From: Emticicia agri
GTDB taxonomy: Bacteria > Bacteroidota > Bacteroidia > Cytophagales > Spirosomataceae
Length of the DNA stretch: 64,000 nt
Assembly: GCA_945860265.1 (NCBI GenBank)
Contig: CAMAQF010000006.1
Location: 1-64,000 of the forward strand
Direction of reading: 5' to 3'
Positions 43,568 through 53,562 of the stretch are shown one piece after another; the stretch's first letter is position 1, and each line of letters begins with the position of its first letter. The notes under the pieces were generated by a model. The model was not told the origin of the DNA. It worked only from the letters and a program-made list of their open reading frames with translations, and searched no databases. The translations under genes were made by a program, and so were the position numbers.

Positions 43568-45763
43568 TTACAACTTTACACTTACACTTTTGCCTGAATA
43601 AACCCCTTGTGGTAAGTCTATTATTATCATCGTAGTATTGCTTTTTTTATCAGGCAAGCATAAAAATCCTTTGCCTAAGGTCATGTAAATACTTGGCAAA
43701 GTGATGAGTATTTTGGCTAAACTTCGTGAAGGATCCGAAACGGTTACTGTCGTAATGTTCTCTCCCGTCATTTTTAACATAGCCATACCTTGGCTATCCA
43801 TTTTTATTTTTTTATTTTTTGCAATCTGAAACTCTCCTGACTTATAAAAAGCCATCTGAATGATTCCGAGCTTCTTGTGTTTTACAGCTTGCAATTCTTC
43901 TGTATTAGAAATAATTTCAATATTTCTATTATTTGCACTGCTTTCTTCCAATTCTTTTTCCGAACTATTGGGTACTACAATGTATTCATATCCTGGGCTT
44001 TGCTCTAGTTTTCTTTTGCCGTGAATATCTGTGTCGTTTATTTTATCGCCATGGTCAAACCACAATTTAAAAATATCTGTACTTACTAACTCTTTACTAA
44101 TATTTTTTTGGTCTGTTATGTCTGACCATCTGCCGGTTTCGGTTTGATTCGAAACGTTGATGGTGGTTGGTTTTGGAAAAACATATCCTACTTTGTCTTG
44201 ATACACCCATTTTACATTTTCAGCCACTCTATTGCCATTTTTTAATACTTTTTTTTCTCCATTTTGCATTATACTTACTTCACTTTTAAGCAAAACCTGA
44301 TTTATGGTTGTCACAATTGGCAAAGACTTTTTGGGTTTAATACCGGCACCCAAACAAACGTATTCTTTGTCAAAAAAGAACCACGATTTTTTTGCTTCAA
44401 GCAAATCATGTGGGCTTTTAAAATCAAAAGCTACTGCACCGTACAATTCATCTGTAACGGCACCCACAAAACTCGTTAGACCTTCTTTCTGAATCTCATT
44501 GGGGCTGGGCAGAGAAGGTTTTTGCATAATGGTGGTTCCAGATATCTTTTGCCAATCGTAAGCTGCCCAAATGTTTAAATATTCATCGCCCTTTAAAACC
44601 AAATAATTTGTGCCATCTGCTCTGTGATGAGTGGGTTTTCCGGGGCCGTTGTAAGGTTCCTCCATATTTCTATTTCGGGTAGAGAACATTCTTACGCTCG
44701 TATAAAACTCGGGTCTCTGAAAAACAAAATGCTCTGTTTGCCAGAAAAATTTTGCGAAAGATTGTGATGGTTTTGCTTCACCTTTTCTAAGACGAATAAT
44801 TTCTTCTAATTCTTTTTTTCTATAATCTGTGCTAAGCAATAATCTTTCTATTTCTAAGATTTCTTGTGGTTTAAAAGTAGTTTTTTGAGTTATAGATCTA
44901 TTTTTTACGGCCACATCTGAATAGATTCCATAGGTCTGTTGCTTGCAAATACCATCTAAATAATAATCTACCAATAAGTTTATTTTGTCTTTCGGAAATT
45001 GGTATTTAGTGCCATAAACATAAAAAGACCACTCTCCATAAGCATTTGCGAATTTTCCATATCCATAGGAATCTGTATTATTTACTCTGTCGGGACGATG
45101 ATGAAAACTGAAATCATGTTGAATACCTCGCTGGCCTGTGGAGAATTTCATTTCTTCGGCAATAATTTTTATTATTTCATCAAATTCTAAATCCTTTCCT
45201 AAAAACAAAAAGTTTTTTGCTACTAGGCCAGCAATTACTATTCTATCACCACTAGGCCTAGCCCCAGAAGCACTCATATTAGCTCTCTGAATCATGGGCT
45301 GTGCTTTTTCTACCATTTCTTTAGGTAAATCATTGCCAATTGCAAGCATGAGGTTTAATAGATTAGTTGGTGTGGTGATCTGATTATCGTGCCAATTTTC
45401 CCCTACAAAGTCGTTTTTTATCCAAAATTCTAAGCCTTTACCAATAGCAGATTTTACTTTATCACTCTGAAAGTAACTTGAAGAAGGGGTTTTATATGCT
45501 TTACCTAAATAGGCTAAATCACTCGTGTGTCGGCCATGTGGAAAGCTCGCGGTACGGCTTAAGTCGGAATAATTTATATCTTTAAAACTTCCATCATCTT
45601 CGTTTATTTGAGATAAAATAAGGGCTACTTGTTGGTCGTTAGGTTTGTTTTTCATGAGCTCCGTCACCATCCGTTCTTTTATGAGGATGAGGTCTTTTGA
45701 TTGAGCATGGCTTTCAGTAAAAAAGCTTAAAAGCAAAAATAGAAGGGTCATTGATTTTTTCAT
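43568..45763 (-). CDS. Polysaccharide lyase family 8 (hyaluronate/chondroitin AC/xanthan lyase type)
   Basis: A 731-residue exported enzyme with a signal peptide ending near ESHAQS (residue 21). The N-terminal alpha/alpha toroid contains FVGENWHDNQITTPTNLLNL, DFSFHHRPDRVNNTDSYGYG and KFANAYGEW, which supply the Asn, His and Tyr of the PL8 active site; the C-terminal beta-sandwich layers follow from EHFVFQRPEFYTSVRM. PL8 enzymes cleave uronic acid-containing polymers by beta-elimination. Chondroitin, hyaluronan and xanthan are the known targets; which applies here is open. It forms the left arm of the PUL, 16 bp from the truncated enolase gene. Confidence 0.86.
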   Translation of the reverse strand: MKKSMTLLFLLLSFFTESHAQSKDLILIKERMVTELMKNKPNDQQVALILSQINEDDGSFKDINYSDLSRTASFPHGRHTSDLAYLGKAYKTPSSSYFQSDKVKSAIGKGLEFWIKNDFVGENWHDNQITTPTNLLNLMLAIGNDLPKEMVEKAQPMIQRANMSASGARPSGDRIVIAGLVAKNFLFLGKDLEFDEIIKIIAEEMKFSTGQRGIQHDFSFHHRPDRVNNTDSYGYGKFANAYGEWSFYVYGTKYQFPKDKINLLVDYYLDGICKQQTYGIYSDVAVKNRSITQKTTFKPQEILEIERLLLSTDYRKKELEEIIRLRKGEAKPSQSFAKFFWQTEHFVFQRPEFYTSVRMFSTRNRNMEEPYNGPGKPTHHRADGTNYLVLKGDEYLNIWAAYDWQKISGTTIMQKPSLPSPNEIQKEGLTSFVGAVTDELYGAVAFDFKSPHDLLEAKKSWFFFDKEYVCLGAGIKPKKSLPIVTTINQVLLKSEVSIMQNGEKKVLKNGNRVAENVKWVYQDKVGYVFPKPTTINVSNQTETGRWSDITDQKNISKELVSTDIFKLWFDHGDKINDTDIHGKRKLEQSPGYEYIVVPNSSEKELEESSANNRNIEIISNTEELQAVKHKKLGIIQMAFYKSGEFQIAKNKKIKMDSQGMAMLKMTGENITTVTVSDPSRSLAKILITLPSIYMTLGKGFLCLPDKKSNTTMIIIDLPQGVYSGKSVSVKL

Positions 45764-45804
45764 TTTATTTTGGGTTTGGCTAAGGAATATCGACAGTGAA
45801 AATT

Positions 45805-47487
45805 TTATTTATTGTAGGCTACAATTTGATTTTTCAATTCAAGTACTTTTTTTAGTTCTTGGTAAGGCACATCTTGTACCGCACAGTTTTTCTCTATTGC
45901 TAACTTAGCAGCAGCACCAGCTGATTGTCCCAAAACCATAAAAACAGGCTCCATGCGAATAGAACCGTAGGCTATATGACTACTTGATACACAAATTGGA
46001 ACCAATAGGTTATTGCATTCCTGTTTTTTTGGAACTATAGATCCATAAGAAATAGAATAAGGAGCCGGTGGTTTCACGCTTATATCTCCCTCATTTTGCA
46101 CATAGCCCTCCGCAGTAATATACCTTTGAACGTTATGAGAATCGATATTATAAGAGCCCATGCCTATTGATTTCGGAGTTTCTTTCTTTTTCAAAACATC
46201 ATTTTCGGTAGTAATGTATTCTCCAATCATTCGTCTGGCCTCACGAACGTACAGCTGATGCGGCCAGTTATTATTATCAATAAATTCATCCTTCGCTAAA
46301 CCATAAGTCGCCATTTTTACGCGAATATCTTCCGGCACCCGCGGGTCGTTTGCTACAAACCACTGTAAGCCAGCTTGGTAGTCAAAGTGTTGTTTTATTA
46401 TTTCTTTGCGGCGTTGGTAGGAGGCTTCTGGGTAGTCGTGATTCATTCCAATATTATCTGTACTTACTGCACCGTGATTGTTGGTGTCCGTTTTTTTGTT
46501 TGGAATATTGTCAAATTTATTAAACCAGCCCCTCCATCCCGTGGCAAATTCTCTCAATAAAAGCTCATAGTTGTTGGCGTTATAGTTTTCGGGTTTAGGA
46601 AATGGCACCCTATTTTCAGGATGATTTGTCATGCACATTCTAAAACAATAGGCTTGGATTCTTTTATCTTCAGATCCGTAAATACCTGGAGGGTCATTAG
46701 AAATTAAGGGTAAAACACCACTATTTGAGTCATCAGGGATTCTATAACCCGAAATGTTTGTCTTAAAATGAAGAGGTTGATGATAGACTCCTGTTTGAAC
46801 GCCGTTGAATTTTTCATTATACTGTGCCATACCTTCCCTGCCTACATGGTAGCTTATTCCTGCTGCTGCCATTAAATCGCCCTCATAGGTAGCATCTATA
46901 AATACCTTTCCTTTATATTCTTTGCCTGAAAGAGTTTTAATTGCAACTATTTTTTCTTTGTTTTTTATTACTCCTTTCTCTCTATTCAGCCATTCATCCC
47001 TAAAAACTCTGATTTTATTTTCTTTTATAAAATCTTCATAAATTTTTTCCGCCACATGCGGTTCAAAAATCCACATGGTTCGGTTTTTGCCATCAATGGC
47101 TATGGTACTTTGGCCTTTGTTTCCATATTCACTTTGTTTTTGCCAAAGCCAAGCGTCTGGCTTTTGATATGCTAACCAAACTCTGTGATAAAACTCCCGC
47201 GACAGTCCTCCAATCACTTCTTTATTCCCAGTGTCTGTATATCCCAATCCCCCTGCCGATAATCCGCCCAAATGTTTGTCAGGCGAAACGATTAAAGCTG
47301 TTTTTCCAGACCTAACAACTTCTACAGCAGCAATAACCCCAGCTGAGGTTCCGCCATAAATAATCACATCGGCTTCATATTTTCCATTTTTAGCGGCTGA
47401 AAAGTTAGCATATTTAAAGTGTGGATTGTGAGCGGAAAACAAGGGTAAAATAAGTAAAATTAAAAATGCATAAAGAAATATTTTCAT
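45805..47487 (-). CDS. Exported FAD-dependent oxidoreductase
   Basis: A 560-residue protein with a signal peptide (FLYAFLILLILPLFSA). The FAD-binding fold reads ADVIIYGGTSAGVIAAVEVV, then LGGLSAGGLGYTDTGN, an FAD_oxidored pattern, and the C-terminal GYVQNEGDISVKPPAPYSIS, then MEPVFMVLGQSAGAAAKLA. Such proteins in Bacteroidota and Planctomycetes PULs are often labelled xanthan lyase without proof. It may oxidise a sugar hydroxyl in the periplasm. The ATG at 47487 is chosen because the signal peptide starts there; the longer frame to 47589 adds 34 lysine-rich residues. It is probably co-transcribed with the PL8 gene 41 bp downstream. Confidence 0.8.
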   Translation of the reverse strand: MKIFLYAFLILLILPLFSAHNPHFKYANFSAAKNGKYEADVIIYGGTSAGVIAAVEVVRSGKTALIVSPDKHLGGLSAGGLGYTDTGNKEVIGGLSREFYHRVWLAYQKPDAWLWQKQSEYGNKGQSTIAIDGKNRTMWIFEPHVAEKIYEDFIKENKIRVFRDEWLNREKGVIKNKEKIVAIKTLSGKEYKGKVFIDATYEGDLMAAAGISYHVGREGMAQYNEKFNGVQTGVYHQPLHFKTNISGYRIPDDSNSGVLPLISNDPPGIYGSEDKRIQAYCFRMCMTNHPENRVPFPKPENYNANNYELLLREFATGWRGWFNKFDNIPNKKTDTNNHGAVSTDNIGMNHDYPEASYQRRKEIIKQHFDYQAGLQWFVANDPRVPEDIRVKMATYGLAKDEFIDNNNWPHQLYVREARRMIGEYITTENDVLKKKETPKSIGMGSYNIDSHNVQRYITAEGYVQNEGDISVKPPAPYSISYGSIVPKKQECNNLLVPICVSSSHIAYGSIRMEPVFMVLGQSAGAAAKLAIEKNCAVQDVPYQELKKVLELKNQIVAYNK

Positions 47488-47632
47488 GTTTTTTTTGACT
47501 GAAATTATTAAAAACTTAATGATTTCCAAAATCCTTTGGAGGATTTTAATTTTATATTTCTTTGGTTTTTCTATTTCTATTAGTTTCATGGGTGTTCAAA
47601 TAAATATTTAAAATTTCAACCTTTTCTTTATT

Positions 47633-47881
47633 TTATATTTCTTTGGCAATGGTCATTGGGCTTTTATTATAATATGCTTCTTTAACTTCGGGCAAGACTC
47701 CATTATCAAATAGGTAAACCATCATTTCTAAATGATTTCTATTGATGCTTTCAATCATAGCACTAGTCAAAAACTCTGGGTGTTGAAAGTTTAAGTCAAT
47801 ACCTTTCGAAATATAATACCTAACTAAATCGAAATTATTAGTTTCTACTCCAAGAAACATCTCTTTCCAATTGCCACCCAT
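47633..47881 (-). CDS. Short ankyrin-repeat protein
   Basis: An 82-residue cytoplasmic protein with about two ankyrin repeats: EMFLGVETNNFDLVRYYISK, GIDLNFQ and AMIESINRNHLEMMVYLFDN, GVLPEV. It precedes the FAD oxidoreductase by about 145 bp on the same strand. It has no catalytic part. Small ankyrin proteins usually mediate protein contacts; its role in this locus is unknown. Confidence 0.72.
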   Translation of the reverse strand: MGGNWKEMFLGVETNNFDLVRYYISKGIDLNFQHPEFLTSAMIESINRNHLEMMVYLFDNGVLPEVKEAYYNKSPMTIAKEI

Positions 47882-48070
47882 AGTAACTTACTTTTTTAAT
47901 TATAAAAGATTTCTATTATTGCGTTATTAAAAGTAGTTATTAATTTATAGGGTTGAAAAAAAATGAGCAAAAAATTTTTTATTTAAAAATACAGGTCTCC
48001 GAGAAATTAAAATTATTAAAGACACGAATTAAAAATATGATTATTAAAAAATATACTATCAAAAAAAACA

Positions 48071-48078
48071 TATATTTG
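48071..48078 (+). promoter_or_regulatory. Putative -7 promoter element for the GH116 operon
   Basis: TATATTTG matches TAnnTTTG and lies 23 bp before the start codon of the GH116 gene, in the divergent gap between the two arms of the PUL. Confidence 0.6.
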
Positions 48079-48101
48079 ATTTTAACTTTCAGCCTTAAGT
48101 A

Positions 48102-50663
48102 ATGAAAAAAATACAATTATTTCTACTATTTCAAGCATCCTTTGGTATTGTTTATGCTCAAAACATGTTTAATGGTTGCCCCATCTTGAAGCATTACGAC
48201 CAAAGCAAATTGTTGAATATTGCTCTACCAATGGGCGGAATCGGCACAGGAACGGTTTCTTTGGGGGGAAGAGGGGAACTCAAAGCTTGGCAAATTATGA
48301 ACCGACCTGGCATGAACTACAGCACCGTAACAGCAGGCAACAACGCACCTTTTTTTTCTATTTATGTAAAACCTGAAAACAAAAAGGCCATAACTAAAGC
48401 TTTGATTGGGCCACTGCATCCAAGCGAGTATCAGCATTACGAAGGACGGCCCGTAAACAACCACGGAATGCCTAGGTTTTCATCAGCATCTTTTGATGCT
48501 TCCTATCCTTTTGGGCAGGTTAACTTGAAGGATAATCAAATGCCTGTATTAGTAAAAATCATAGGTTTTAATCCATTTATTCCCGGAAATGCCGATGCTA
48601 GTAGCATTCCTATGGCCGTACTAAAATATGAAGTCACCAATCCTACAAGCACTACTGTGGAAGTTGCCGTTTGTGGTACCATGCGAAATTTTATCGGTCA
48701 AGATGGGAGCTCATTTCGAAAAGATTGGAAAGGCGACATAATACCTACAGGAGCAAAAAAGAACTTAAACACATACAGAGAGGGACCTAATATCAGAGGT
48801 ATTTTCATGAATTCATCGGGCGTACCCATTACAGATCCAGCTTGGGGTACAATAGCTTTGTCAACCCCAGAAAATAAGTCTGTTAGCTACCGTCGTTCTT
48901 CTTCCAAAAATGATTGGGAAAATGCAACTTTAAGTTTTTGGGACGATTTTAGTGCGGACGGAATATTAATTGATAAGCCTGAATTGATAGATGATAACCC
49001 TATGGCGTCTTTAGCAATTAAAAAAGTTGTACCTGCCAAATCATCGCAAGTGTTTACATTTTATATTACTTGGCACTTTCCTAACCGCATGGATTGGAAC
49101 AATGATAAAACCAATATAGTCGGTAATTTTTATACCAACCAATATCAAGATGCCTGGAATGTGCTAGAAAAAGAAGTAAAGAATATTCCTAAGTTAGAAA
49201 GTGAATCTCTGAAATTTGTAAAAGCCTTTACGCAAACCACTGCTCCGAACTACGTAAAAGAAGCCGCTCTTTTTAATCTATCTACTCTTCGATCTCAGAC
49301 CGTTTTTAGGATTCCGTCGGGTCATCTGATGGGCTGGGAGGGTGTAATGGACGAATTTGGGTCTTGTGCAGGCTCTTGTACACATGTGTGGAACTACGAA
49401 ACAGCCACTTCATTTTTGTATGGTGAACTGGCCAAAACCATGCGTGACGTAGAGTTTACCTACGGTACAAAAGAAAATGGCAAAATGAGGAATAGGGTGG
49501 AACTTCCATTGGAAAAAAACTTTACAACAGACCATGTAGCCGCTGCCGACGGACAAATGGGTACAATTATGCGGTTTTATAGAGATTGGATACTCTCGGG
49601 GGATAATGAATTTCTAAGAAAACATTGGCCAAAAGTAAAAGCTGCTATGTCCTACGCTTGGGTTGAAAAAGGCTGGGATGGAAACATGGATGGCGTGCAA
49701 GAAGGCAAACAACACAACACCATGGATGTAGATTATTTTGGCCCTAATCCTCAAATGCAATTTTGGTATTTTGGGGCTTTGAGAGCATCTGAGAAAATGG
49801 CTATTGCTATGAAGGATCTACAATTTGCAAAAAAATGTGAATCAATTTTCAAGAAAGGGAGCGAATGGGTAGATAACAACCTTTACAATGGAGAATATTA
49901 CGAGCATAAAATTACCGACCCGCTTACTTTTCAATACTTAGACATGAAAAACCCTGACCTTAAAATACCACCATATCAATTGGGTTCCGGTTGTTTGGTA
50001 GACCAGCTTGTGGGGCAATACATGGCTCATGTTTGCAATTTAGGCTATTTGGCAAAAAAAGAAAATGTGCAAAAAGCCCTGAATTCGGTGATGAAAAATA
50101 ATTTTGTAAATGCATTTGGCAATTCATTCAATAACATGCGATCGTATGGAATGGGCGATGAGTCGGGTTTGATTATGGCCAGTTGGCCAAAAGGAAGACT
50201 GGACGTTCCGTTTCCATATTTTGCAGAAACCATGACGGGTTTTGAATACGCTGCCGCCATAGGAATGCTCTATGAAGGACAAATTGAAAACGGACTAAAA
50301 TGTATCAAAAGTATACGTGACCGTTTCGATGGGGAAAAAAGAAATCCCTATGACGAGCCTGAATGTGGACATCATTATGCCAGAGCCATGGCTAGTTGGT
50401 CTTCCATTTTGGCCTTAAGTGGGTTTAAATACAATGCTAACGAAAAGTCGATGGAATTTACAGCTACTCCAGGAATGTATTTTTGGAGTAATGGATATGC
50501 TTGGGGAACTTGCAAAATAAAAGGGAATACGGCTAATTTTACAGTTTTGCAGGGCAAAATAGAATTAAATAAATTTTCAATTCATGGAAAAGGACATAAA
50601 GTTTTACAAAATGAAAAGTTAAGTTATGGTGGCAATAATACTATTTCCATTTTAGTAAAATGA
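48102..50663 (+). CDS. Glycoside hydrolase family 116 (beta-glucosidase/glucosylceramidase-like)
   Basis: An 853-residue exported enzyme with a signal peptide ending near VYAQN (residue 20). The N-terminal beta-sandwich has LPMGGIGTGTVSLGGRGELK, the GBA2-type signature. The catalytic alpha/alpha barrel contains SCTHVWNYETATSFLYGELA, which likely holds the nucleophile Glu, and KQHNTMDVDYFGPNPQMQFW, with the candidate acid/base Asp. GH116 enzymes cleave beta-glucosides, beta-xylosides or glucosylceramide. It begins the + strand arm of the PUL and is probably translated with the next two genes. Confidence 0.85.
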   Translation: MKKIQLFLLFQASFGIVYAQNMFNGCPILKHYDQSKLLNIALPMGGIGTGTVSLGGRGELKAWQIMNRPGMNYSTVTAGNNAPFFSIYVKPENKKAITKALIGPLHPSEYQHYEGRPVNNHGMPRFSSASFDASYPFGQVNLKDNQMPVLVKIIGFNPFIPGNADASSIPMAVLKYEVTNPTSTTVEVAVCGTMRNFIGQDGSSFRKDWKGDIIPTGAKKNLNTYREGPNIRGIFMNSSGVPITDPAWGTIALSTPENKSVSYRRSSSKNDWENATLSFWDDFSADGILIDKPELIDDNPMASLAIKKVVPAKSSQVFTFYITWHFPNRMDWNNDKTNIVGNFYTNQYQDAWNVLEKEVKNIPKLESESLKFVKAFTQTTAPNYVKEAALFNLSTLRSQTVFRIPSGHLMGWEGVMDEFGSCAGSCTHVWNYETATSFLYGELAKTMRDVEFTYGTKENGKMRNRVELPLEKNFTTDHVAAADGQMGTIMRFYRDWILSGDNEFLRKHWPKVKAAMSYAWVEKGWDGNMDGVQEGKQHNTMDVDYFGPNPQMQFWYFGALRASEKMAIAMKDLQFAKKCESIFKKGSEWVDNNLYNGEYYEHKITDPLTFQYLDMKNPDLKIPPYQLGSGCLVDQLVGQYMAHVCNLGYLAKKENVQKALNSVMKNNFVNAFGNSFNNMRSYGMGDESGLIMASWPKGRLDVPFPYFAETMTGFEYAAAIGMLYEGQIENGLKCIKSIRDRFDGEKRNPYDEPECGHHYARAMASWSSILALSGFKYNANEKSMEFTATPGMYFWSNGYAWGTCKIKGNTANFTVLQGKIELNKFSIHGKGHKVLQNEKLSYGGNNTISILVK

Positions 50664-50713
50664 AATAAAAAATTTATTCAATATATAGCTTAAAACCTTA
50701 AAATATAATTTCA

Positions 50714-52324
50714 ATGAAGATTAATTTTTTTCTTTTCAAAACCATTTTAGTTTACTGCTGCATTTTTGTTTTTTGGGTAATTGATGGCAAGGCCCAAAGT
50801 ATAAAAGATACGGCTTTTTCTGAAGCCATAAAAAATGGACTTTTGGTAAACGAAGGCTTTAACCGAAGCATAAATTATGTGAATGCTTGGACACAAAAAG
50901 CCGACCCCAGCACGGGCTTGATTCCTCGTAATTTAAAAGATTCCTATTGGAATGCCTGGGATGCCGCCGCCGACAATTATCCATTCATGGTTTTGACAGC
51001 TTCTGTTCTAATGCCTTCGTATTTTAATAATACGGCATTAGAAATGCTTAAAACTGAGCAAAAGATAACCTCGAGAATTGGAAAACTACCTGATACTTAT
51101 TCTTTTGAAAAAAAAGGATTTTTAAACGAACAGCCCGACTCCAGCCAAATAGTTTTTGGAGCAGCCGAATATATGAAAGACGGATTAATCCCGTTGACGG
51201 AATGGTTGGGAAAAAGCCCATGGAGCGACAGAATGTTAGAAATATTGGATGATATACCTCGTATCACCAAGATGGTCAAAGAAGTGAAAGATAGCAAATT
51301 TGGAAAAAATGCGGTCGTAGAGGTCAATGGAGATTTATTACAAGTGCTAACAAGAATGTATTGGTTTACTGGTAAAAAGGAATATTTGGATTGGGCGATA
51401 GAAATTGCAGATTATTATTTATGCACCGAAAGGTTGCCAACCAACCTAGATCGACTTCGAATTAGAGACCACGGATGTGAAATCATTTCAGGTTTGTGCG
51501 AAACTTATCTGACTACCTATTATGCTATGCCCCATAAAAAGAAACAATGGCAACCTTTCATCCACGAAATGTTAGACCGGATTTTGGAAGTAGGGAGAAA
51601 TGTGGATGGGCTTTTTTACGATGAGATAAACCCGGTAACAGGAGAAATTCTTTCTAAACGGATAGCCGATAATTTTGGATATACATTTAACGCCTACTAT
51701 TTTGTGAATCAAATTGATTCTAAACCCGAGTACCTCCAAGCCGTGAAAAAAGCTTTGAATACCTTAAACCAAAACTACCGAAATCATGACTGGGAGGGCA
51801 ACGCTGACGGTTATGCCGATGCCATAGAGGGTACTTTGAATTTGTATAACAGAGAGCCAATACCTTCGGTAAAAGATTGGCTCGATAGTGAAATAAAAGT
51901 CCTATGGGGATTTCAGAAATCAGACGGAATTATTGAAGGCTGGCACGGAGACGGCAATTTTGCTAGAACTACCCTCATGTATTGCCTCTGGAAAACCCAA
52001 GGGATTGTTCCTGTTCCTTGGAACGACCAACTTCAGATTGGAGCTGTAAATGATAAGGGTAAGTTAAAAATTGCTATTAGTTGTAAAACAGGTTGGGAAG
52101 GTATACTCAGATTTGATATTCCACGCTTCAGAGATTTTATGAACTTTCCTGTGGATTATCCGAGAATAAACCAATTTCAGCAATGGTACACGTTAGATAC
52201 TTCTAAAAATTATTCTGTAAAAATAGGCAACCAAAAACCTAAGAATAGTGAAGGGAAAATTCTTGCAAGTGGTTTGACCGTGAATATTAAGCCAAATGAA
52301 ACCCTTTACATAACAATCAATTAG
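50714..52324 (+). CDS. Exported predicted alpha/alpha-barrel protein of unknown activity
   Basis: A 536-residue protein with a signal peptide (cleavage near DGKAQ, residue 28). It is rich in alternating helices with aromatic and acidic motifs, such as SYWNAWDAAADNYPFMVLTA, EVNGDLLQVLTRMYWFTGKK, ADYYLCTERLPTNLDRL and NHDWEGNADGYADAIEGTLN. These recall six-hairpin glycosidases and uronate lyases. A short beta-rich tail follows. I did not recognise a CAZy family. It lies between GH116 and a DUF6786-like gene, with gaps of 50 and 11 bp, so it is likely a new or poorly described enzyme of this PUL. Confidence 0.65.
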   Translation: MKINFFLFKTILVYCCIFVFWVIDGKAQSIKDTAFSEAIKNGLLVNEGFNRSINYVNAWTQKADPSTGLIPRNLKDSYWNAWDAAADNYPFMVLTASVLMPSYFNNTALEMLKTEQKITSRIGKLPDTYSFEKKGFLNEQPDSSQIVFGAAEYMKDGLIPLTEWLGKSPWSDRMLEILDDIPRITKMVKEVKDSKFGKNAVVEVNGDLLQVLTRMYWFTGKKEYLDWAIEIADYYLCTERLPTNLDRLRIRDHGCEIISGLCETYLTTYYAMPHKKKQWQPFIHEMLDRILEVGRNVDGLFYDEINPVTGEILSKRIADNFGYTFNAYYFVNQIDSKPEYLQAVKKALNTLNQNYRNHDWEGNADGYADAIEGTLNLYNREPIPSVKDWLDSEIKVLWGFQKSDGIIEGWHGDGNFARTTLMYCLWKTQGIVPVPWNDQLQIGAVNDKGKLKIAISCKTGWEGILRFDIPRFRDFMNFPVDYPRINQFQQWYTLDTSKNYSVKIGNQKPKNSEGKILASGLTVNIKPNETLYITIN

Positions 52325-52335
52325 ATTAAAAAAAG

Positions 52336-53562
52336 ATGAAAAATTTAGTTTTAGTTTTAAATTTAATAGCAACCTTAACATCTTGCATGCAAAATCAAAA
52401 AAATGAGACATCAAGCATTTTCTATAAAAAAGGAAGTTTTGGATATGACCTCCATTTTCTAAAAACACACCACAAAGATTTGTTGGTTTTAGAGGATGAT
52501 CACTCAGATGCCCAAATAATAGTACTACCTGCCTACCAAGGAAGGGTAATGACAAGTACGGTAGATGGAAACGAAGGGACAAGTTTTGGCTGGGTAAACC
52601 ACGAGCTGATTGCAAGTGGAAAATCCTCTGAACACATTAGCCCTTTTGGAGGAGAAGAACGGTTTTGGTTAGGACCAGAAGGAGGTCAGTTTTCTATTTA
52701 TTTCAAAAAAGGTGTAGATTTTACTTTCGACAACTGGTTTGTTCCCAAGGAAATTGATTCGGAATCGTTTAAATTAACTTCCGTTTCAAAAAAAGAAGCC
52801 AACTTCGAAAAGGAAATGTTGCTAGAAAACTACTCGGGAAATAAATTTGATCTAAAAGTAAACCGAAACATAAAACTACTTGACAAAGCAAGTATTGAAA
52901 AATTCCTTGACTTTAAACTTCCCAATGCCGCAAAAGTTGTAGGCTTTAGGTCGGAAAACATAGTGACTAATCAAGGCATAACAAAATGGGATAAAAATTC
53001 TGGAATGCTATCTATTTGGATTTTAAGCATGCTCAATGCCGACGAGAAAACTACCGTTGCTATTCCCTATAAACAAGGCGACGATTCGATTTTAGGTAAG
53101 ATTGTGACAGACGATTATTTTGGCAAAGTGCCTGGTGAAAGGCTGAAAATTAATGAGGGGCTGTTGCTGTTTAAAGCCGACAGTAAATATCGTGCTAAAA
53201 TTGGTGTTTCTCCAAAGCGTGCTCTTCCCTTGGTGGCAAGTTATGATGCACTCCATGGCGTTTTGACGTTTGCTAGTTTCACTCTTCCAAAAAACAAATT
53301 GGACTATGTAAATTCTATGTGGAAAATTCAAGAAAAGCCATTTGATGGAGATGCCATTAATGCCTACAACGATGGCCTAAATCAGGGCAAACAGCTTGGG
53401 AAGTTTTATGAAATTGAAAGTTCATCTCCTGCGGCCGAATTGGCTCCTGGAGAATCCATAGAGCATTCACATTCAACCATCCACATAAAAGGTAGTCGCA
53501 ATGATTTAAATAAGATTTCTTTAAAACTATTGGGTGTTAGCATTGATGCTATTCAAATATAA
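52336..53562 (+). CDS. DUF6786-like lipoprotein (galactose mutarotase-like fold suspected)
   Basis: A 408-residue lipoprotein; the lipobox LTSC places the lipidated Cys at residue 17. The body has YQGRVMTSTVDGNEGTSFGW, SPFGGEERFWLGPEGGQFS and KRALPLVASYDALHGVLTFA. The G-G-E-x-R-F-W-L-G-P-E-G-G string is a marker I associate with the DUF6786 family of PUL lipoproteins. A mutarotase-like sandwich and sugar binding are plausible. It is the last gene of the three-gene group before the long gap ahead of SusC. Confidence 0.72.
   Translation: MKNLVLVLNLIATLTSCMQNQKNETSSIFYKKGSFGYDLHFLKTHHKDLLVLEDDHSDAQIIVLPAYQGRVMTSTVDGNEGTSFGWVNHELIASGKSSEHISPFGGEERFWLGPEGGQFSIYFKKGVDFTFDNWFVPKEIDSESFKLTSVSKKEANFEKEMLLENYSGNKFDLKVNRNIKLLDKASIEKFLDFKLPNAAKVVGFRSENIVTNQGITKWDKNSGMLSIWILSMLNADEKTTVAIPYKQGDDSILGKIVTDDYFGKVPGERLKINEGLLLFKADSKYRAKIGVSPKRALPLVASYDALHGVLTFASFTLPKNKLDYVNSMWKIQEKPFDGDAINAYNDGLNQGKQLGKFYEIESSSPAAELAPGESIEHSHSTIHIKGSRNDLNKISLKLLGVSIDAIQI

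Noticed and set aside
44264..44492. Plus-strand frames inside the PL8 gene
   Set aside because: They are shadows of the coding strand and show no motif.
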